6,177 nt of DNA. Origin: Ornithomonoglobus_A sp034090805. Lineage in GTDB: Bacteria; Bacillota; Clostridia; UBA1381. Made by a program: the position numbers and the translations under genes. The DNA lies in NCBI GenBank assembly GCA_034090805.1, contig JAXDRV010000144.1:1-6177 (forward strand), written 5' to 3'. Positions 3,863 to 6,177 of the stretch are shown here, piece after piece (within the stretch, counting starts at the first letter, position 1; each line of letters starts with the position of its first letter). The notes under the pieces were generated by a model that saw only the letters and a program-made list of their open reading frames with translations, was not told the DNA's origin and searched no databases.

Positions 3863-6040
3863 ATGAAAAAACAAAAAATTCTGGCGGTAATTACCGCTGC
3901 GGCAATGTTGGGCGGGCTGTCGGTTTCGGCACCAATGGCTTCTGCGGAGGAAATTACCGTAAAATACGACGGACAAACCGTCGACTTTGATGTTCCGGCT
4001 CAGATTATCAACGACAGGACAATGGTTCCCATGCGCAAAATATTTGAGCTTTTCGGCTCAAAGGTGCAGTGGGAGCAGTCGACGCAGACGGTGACGGCAC
4101 GCAAAAATTCAAAGACAATCACAATGACTATAGGCAGCAGCGATATTACAAAATCCGATAATGACGGCACGAATGCCGAAACGACGGTAAGTGACGCAGC
4201 ACCTGTGGTTGTGGACGGGCGCACGCTCGTTCCGCTGCGTGCGATAAGTGAGCTGTTGGGGTTGAACGTCACTTGGGACGATGACAGCAAAACGGTTGAC
4301 ATAACGGAAACAGAGGACGGCAGCAGTGAATGGAAAAACAATATCGGCAGCGCAAATCTCACAACGGGAGAGGTTGACGGCAGCGGGATTTCTCTTGACG
4401 GAGGAGTTTTAACGATAACAGAAGGCGGTGATTTTGCGATCAGCGGAACACTTGACGGCTGTATCACTGTCGACACGGATGACAAGGTAAGGCTGCGTTT
4501 TGCAAATGTAAGCATAAACGCCGTTTCGGGACCGGCGGTCTATATTAAAAATGCCGATAAGGCGTACATCACGCTTGAGGACGGAACGGAAAATTATCTT
4601 ACGGACGCAGATGAGTATTCGGGAGATTATGCCGCTTTAAAGGGGTGCATAAGCGCAAAGGATAAGCTTGAGATAAACGGCAGCGGTGCGCTCAAGGTGA
4701 CATCTGCGGCACACAGAGGGATAAATGCGTCGGACAGTCTTGAGATTTCGGACGGAAACGTAACGGTTAATGCCGAAAAGGACGGAATAAGAGTAAATGA
4801 TACGCTTACCGTAAGCGGCGGCGAGGTGTCGGTTACATCGGCTCTTGACGGAATTTATTCGGAGAGCATTGCCGATATTACGGACGGTGATATTTCCGTT
4901 GTAACAACGGGAGAGGTTACAGCATCACAGAGCGGCTTCGGCAGACAGGCTGCAAGCGTGCAGACGGATAGTACATCGGATATATCCTCAAAGGGGATAA
5001 AGGCTGATTGGCAGCTTGACGTTTCCGGCGGCAGAATTACCGTATCGTCAACCGATCATTGTATGGATTCGGACGGAAGTATTAACATAAGCGGCGGAGA
5101 GATTACGCTTGCGTCATCGGTAAAGAAAGGTATTTCGGCCGAGAAGGACGTGACGATTGACGGCGGTACAATAAATATCACGCAATCAACCGAGGGAATA
5201 GAGAGCGGGCGTATTCTTAAGGTAAATGACGGTGAGATAACAATAACTGCAAGCGATGACGGTATGAATGCCGGAGGCGGCGGAGAAATGATGAACGGCG
5301 GCGGTCAGCGGCCGCAGACGAACAACGGAAATCAACCGCCGGAAATGCCGGAGAATATGAGCGGAGCAGATCGCCCTCAGAAACCGCAGGACGGAATCAT
5401 GGGCAGCCGTGAAAATATGAACGGCGTACAGCCTGAAAACAGAACAGCTCCCGACATCATGGCGGGAGGAAAGAACGGACGTATGCAGAACGGTGAAAAT
5501 CAGCCGCCGGAGGGAATGCAAGAGCGTCCTCAAAGACCGGAGATGAACGGCGAAATGCCACAGGGCGGCAAAGGCGGACGAGGCGGTATGTTCGGCAGCG
5601 GAAACGGTGAAATAAGCAGTGAGCATCATATTGCCGTAAACGGCGGTTCTATCAGCATAACCGCAGATGGTGACGGCATAGACTCCAACGGCTCTCTTGT
5701 GATAAACGGCGGTACGGTCATTGTCAACGGCCCGGAAAACAGTGGAAACGGTCCGATAGACACAAACGGCGCATTCCTGATAAACGGCGGTACGGTTATT
5801 GCGGCGGGAAGTTCGGGAATGATGGTAGCACCGGGCGAGGCGTCAGAGCAGTATTCAATAAGCAAAAGACTTGCAGCATCATATGAGGCGGGAACTGCCG
5901 TAAGCATTAAGGACAGCAGCGGAAATGCTTTGACCGAATTTACACCGACAAAGAAATTCGGATATATATTATTCTCATCGGCAGAGCTTGACAAAAATGA
6001 AAGCTATACGCTGTATATAAACGGCGAAGCGCAGCAATAA
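3863..6040 (+). CDS. Secreted stalk-domain plus Cthe_2159-type carbohydrate-binding beta-helix protein
   Basis: 725 residues. A signal peptide (MKKQK, hydrophobic core, ASA/EE cleavage near residue 28) is followed by two stalk-domain repeats (about 31-153) with motifs NDRTMVPMRKIF (50-61) and VDGRTLVPLRAI (117-128). From about 158 to 470 and again from about 588 to 700 come repeating units of roughly 20 residues of the form DGI..., L.I.GG.I.I, which build a right-handed parallel beta-helix. The architecture, the Asp/Gly turns and the DGIDSNGSLVINGGTVIVNGP signature fit the Cthe_2159 (PF14262) carbohydrate-binding family, whose founding member binds polygalacturonate and cellulose. Residues 471-587 are a Gly/Met/Asn/Pro/Gln-rich disordered insertion, also seen in shorter form in relatives. 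No catalytic residues, sortase signal or SLH domain are visible, so how it stays on the surface is unclear. The start is set by GGAGG 6 nt upstream. Confidence 0.88.
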   Translation: MKKQKILAVITAAAMLGGLSVSAPMASAEEITVKYDGQTVDFDVPAQIINDRTMVPMRKIFELFGSKVQWEQSTQTVTARKNSKTITMTIGSSDITKSDNDGTNAETTVSDAAPVVVDGRTLVPLRAISELLGLNVTWDDDSKTVDITETEDGSSEWKNNIGSANLTTGEVDGSGISLDGGVLTITEGGDFAISGTLDGCITVDTDDKVRLRFANVSINAVSGPAVYIKNADKAYITLEDGTENYLTDADEYSGDYAALKGCISAKDKLEINGSGALKVTSAAHRGINASDSLEISDGNVTVNAEKDGIRVNDTLTVSGGEVSVTSALDGIYSESIADITDGDISVVTTGEVTASQSGFGRQAASVQTDSTSDISSKGIKADWQLDVSGGRITVSSTDHCMDSDGSINISGGEITLASSVKKGISAEKDVTIDGGTINITQSTEGIESGRILKVNDGEITITASDDGMNAGGGGEMMNGGGQRPQTNNGNQPPEMPENMSGADRPQKPQDGIMGSRENMNGVQPENRTAPDIMAGGKNGRMQNGENQPPEGMQERPQRPEMNGEMPQGGKGGRGGMFGSGNGEISSEHHIAVNGGSISITADGDGIDSNGSLVINGGTVIVNGPENSGNGPIDTNGAFLINGGTVIAAGSSGMMVAPGEASEQYSISKRLAASYEAGTAVSIKDSSGNALTEFTPTKKFGYILFSSAELDKNESYTLYINGEAQQ
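5273..5623 (+). other. Disordered Met/Pro/Gln/Gly-rich insertion in the beta-helix protein
   Basis: Residues 471-587 contain almost no aliphatic residues and many Gly, Asn, Met, Pro, Gln and Arg. Two related blocks start at residue 488 (NGNQPPEMPENM) and 543 (NGENQPPEGMQE), each followed by RPQ.P motifs, suggesting an old internal duplication. The beta-helix pattern stops at DDGMNAGGGG and resumes at HHIAVNGGSISI. Confidence 0.75.
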
Positions 6041-6055
6041 ATAATGCTCACTGAA

Positions 6056-6080
6056 CAAATGCGATTTTCAATCGCATTTG
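6056..6080. repeat. Perfect inverted repeat, hairpin 1
   Basis: Arms CAAATGCGATT and AATCGCATTTG form an uninterrupted 11-bp stem around a TTC loop, beginning 16 nt after the stop codon of the beta-helix protein. No T-run follows on either strand, so it is not a typical intrinsic terminator, although it may protect the 3' end. Confidence 0.85.
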
Positions 6081-6110
6081 GAAAAATTATGACTATTGTC
6101 AAAATTTTTC
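6081..6110. repeat. Inverted repeat, hairpin 2
   Basis: Arms GAAAAATTATGAC and GTCAAAATTTTTC pair at 12 of 13 positions around a TATT loop. It starts on the base after hairpin 1 ends. Confidence 0.8.
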
Positions 6111-6133
6111 GTGTAAAATCAGAGATTTTACAC
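6111..6133. repeat. Perfect inverted repeat, hairpin 3
   Basis: Arms GTGTAAAATC and GATTTTACAC form a perfect 10-bp stem around an AGA loop. It starts on the base after hairpin 2 ends. What follows to the window end (6144-6177) shows no gene. Confidence 0.85.
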
Positions 6134-6177
6134 AGTTCGCATTGATAAAGTCTGCCCAAATAAATATTTTGAGAACA

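Larger units (their letters stand above)
6043..6143. repeat. Outer inverted pairing enclosing three hairpins
   Basis: AATGC (6043-6047) and GAAC (6053-6056) on the left together match GTTCGCATT (6135-6143) on the right, giving a 9-bp closing stem with a 5-nt bulge (TCACT). It would enclose all three hairpins below as a cloverleaf. The right arm can alternatively pair with AATGCGA of hairpin 1. The last base of the left arm is shared with hairpin 1. Confidence 0.45.

Noticed and set aside
5186..5629. A 147-codon minus-strand frame opposite the carbohydrate-binding gene
   Set aside because: It is antisense to a well-supported coding region, lacks a ribosome site, and its Arg/His/Ser-rich peptide reflects the complement of Gly/Asn/Pro codons.
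6043..6143. Integron attC site or tRNA
   Set aside because: The GAAC/GTTC flanks do not fit the RYYYAAC / GTTRRRY core sites, and arm lengths and conserved bases do not fit a tRNA.
1..6177. CRISPR arrays, rRNA, tRNA, insertion sequences, riboswitches
   Set aside because: No regularly spaced repeats, transposase frames, tRNA-like cloverleafs with conserved bases, or known riboswitch cores were seen on either strand.

Overview
The window looks like chromosomal DNA of a low- to mid-GC Gram-positive anaerobe of the Clostridia, most likely gut-associated. The signs are AGGAGG-type ribosome sites, TTGACA/TATAAT promoters (several with an extended TGn -10), a clostridial-type bile salt hydrolase, and two secreted proteins carrying the 'copper amine oxidase N-terminal' (stalk) domain common in gut Clostridia. 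The species cannot be fixed from the sequence.

Left half, minus strand: the first ~10 codons of an unidentified gene run off the left edge, behind a good promoter. Upstream of it is a three-gene unit read right to left: a four-helix membrane protein (1950-2525), a small protein with a signal-like helix, a second helix and a charged cytoplasmic tail (1383-1943), and a secreted protein ending in two stalk-domain repeats (261-1325). The first two genes are only 6 nt apart, and one consensus promoter (2590-2618) drives the unit. The unit seems to end with a small frameshifted zinc-ribbon reading frame (111-264) and a hairpin at 95-121 that could be its terminator. The function of this unit is unknown to me.

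Right half, plus strand: a divergent gene encodes a cytoplasmic Ntn-hydrolase of the bile salt hydrolase/penicillin V acylase family (2766-3740), with all expected active-site residues. After a 122-nt gap with its own promoter and a 5'UTR hairpin comes a large secreted protein (3863-6040). It has a signal peptide, two stalk repeats and a beta-helical Cthe_2159-type carbohydrate-binding region interrupted by a disordered Met/Pro/Gln/Gly-rich segment. Downstream lies a striking block of three inverted repeats that abut without a single spacer base (6056-6133), apparently enclosed by an outer pairing.

The points most worth a second look are the triple hairpin, the zinc-ribbon frame split by a 4-C run, a 28-bp imperfect direct repeat at the 3' ends of two adjacent genes, and an apparent ACG start codon for the membrane protein. 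Together the expressed proteins suggest a gut commensal locus devoted to the cell surface plus bile-acid deconjugation, but no pathway links the two halves.
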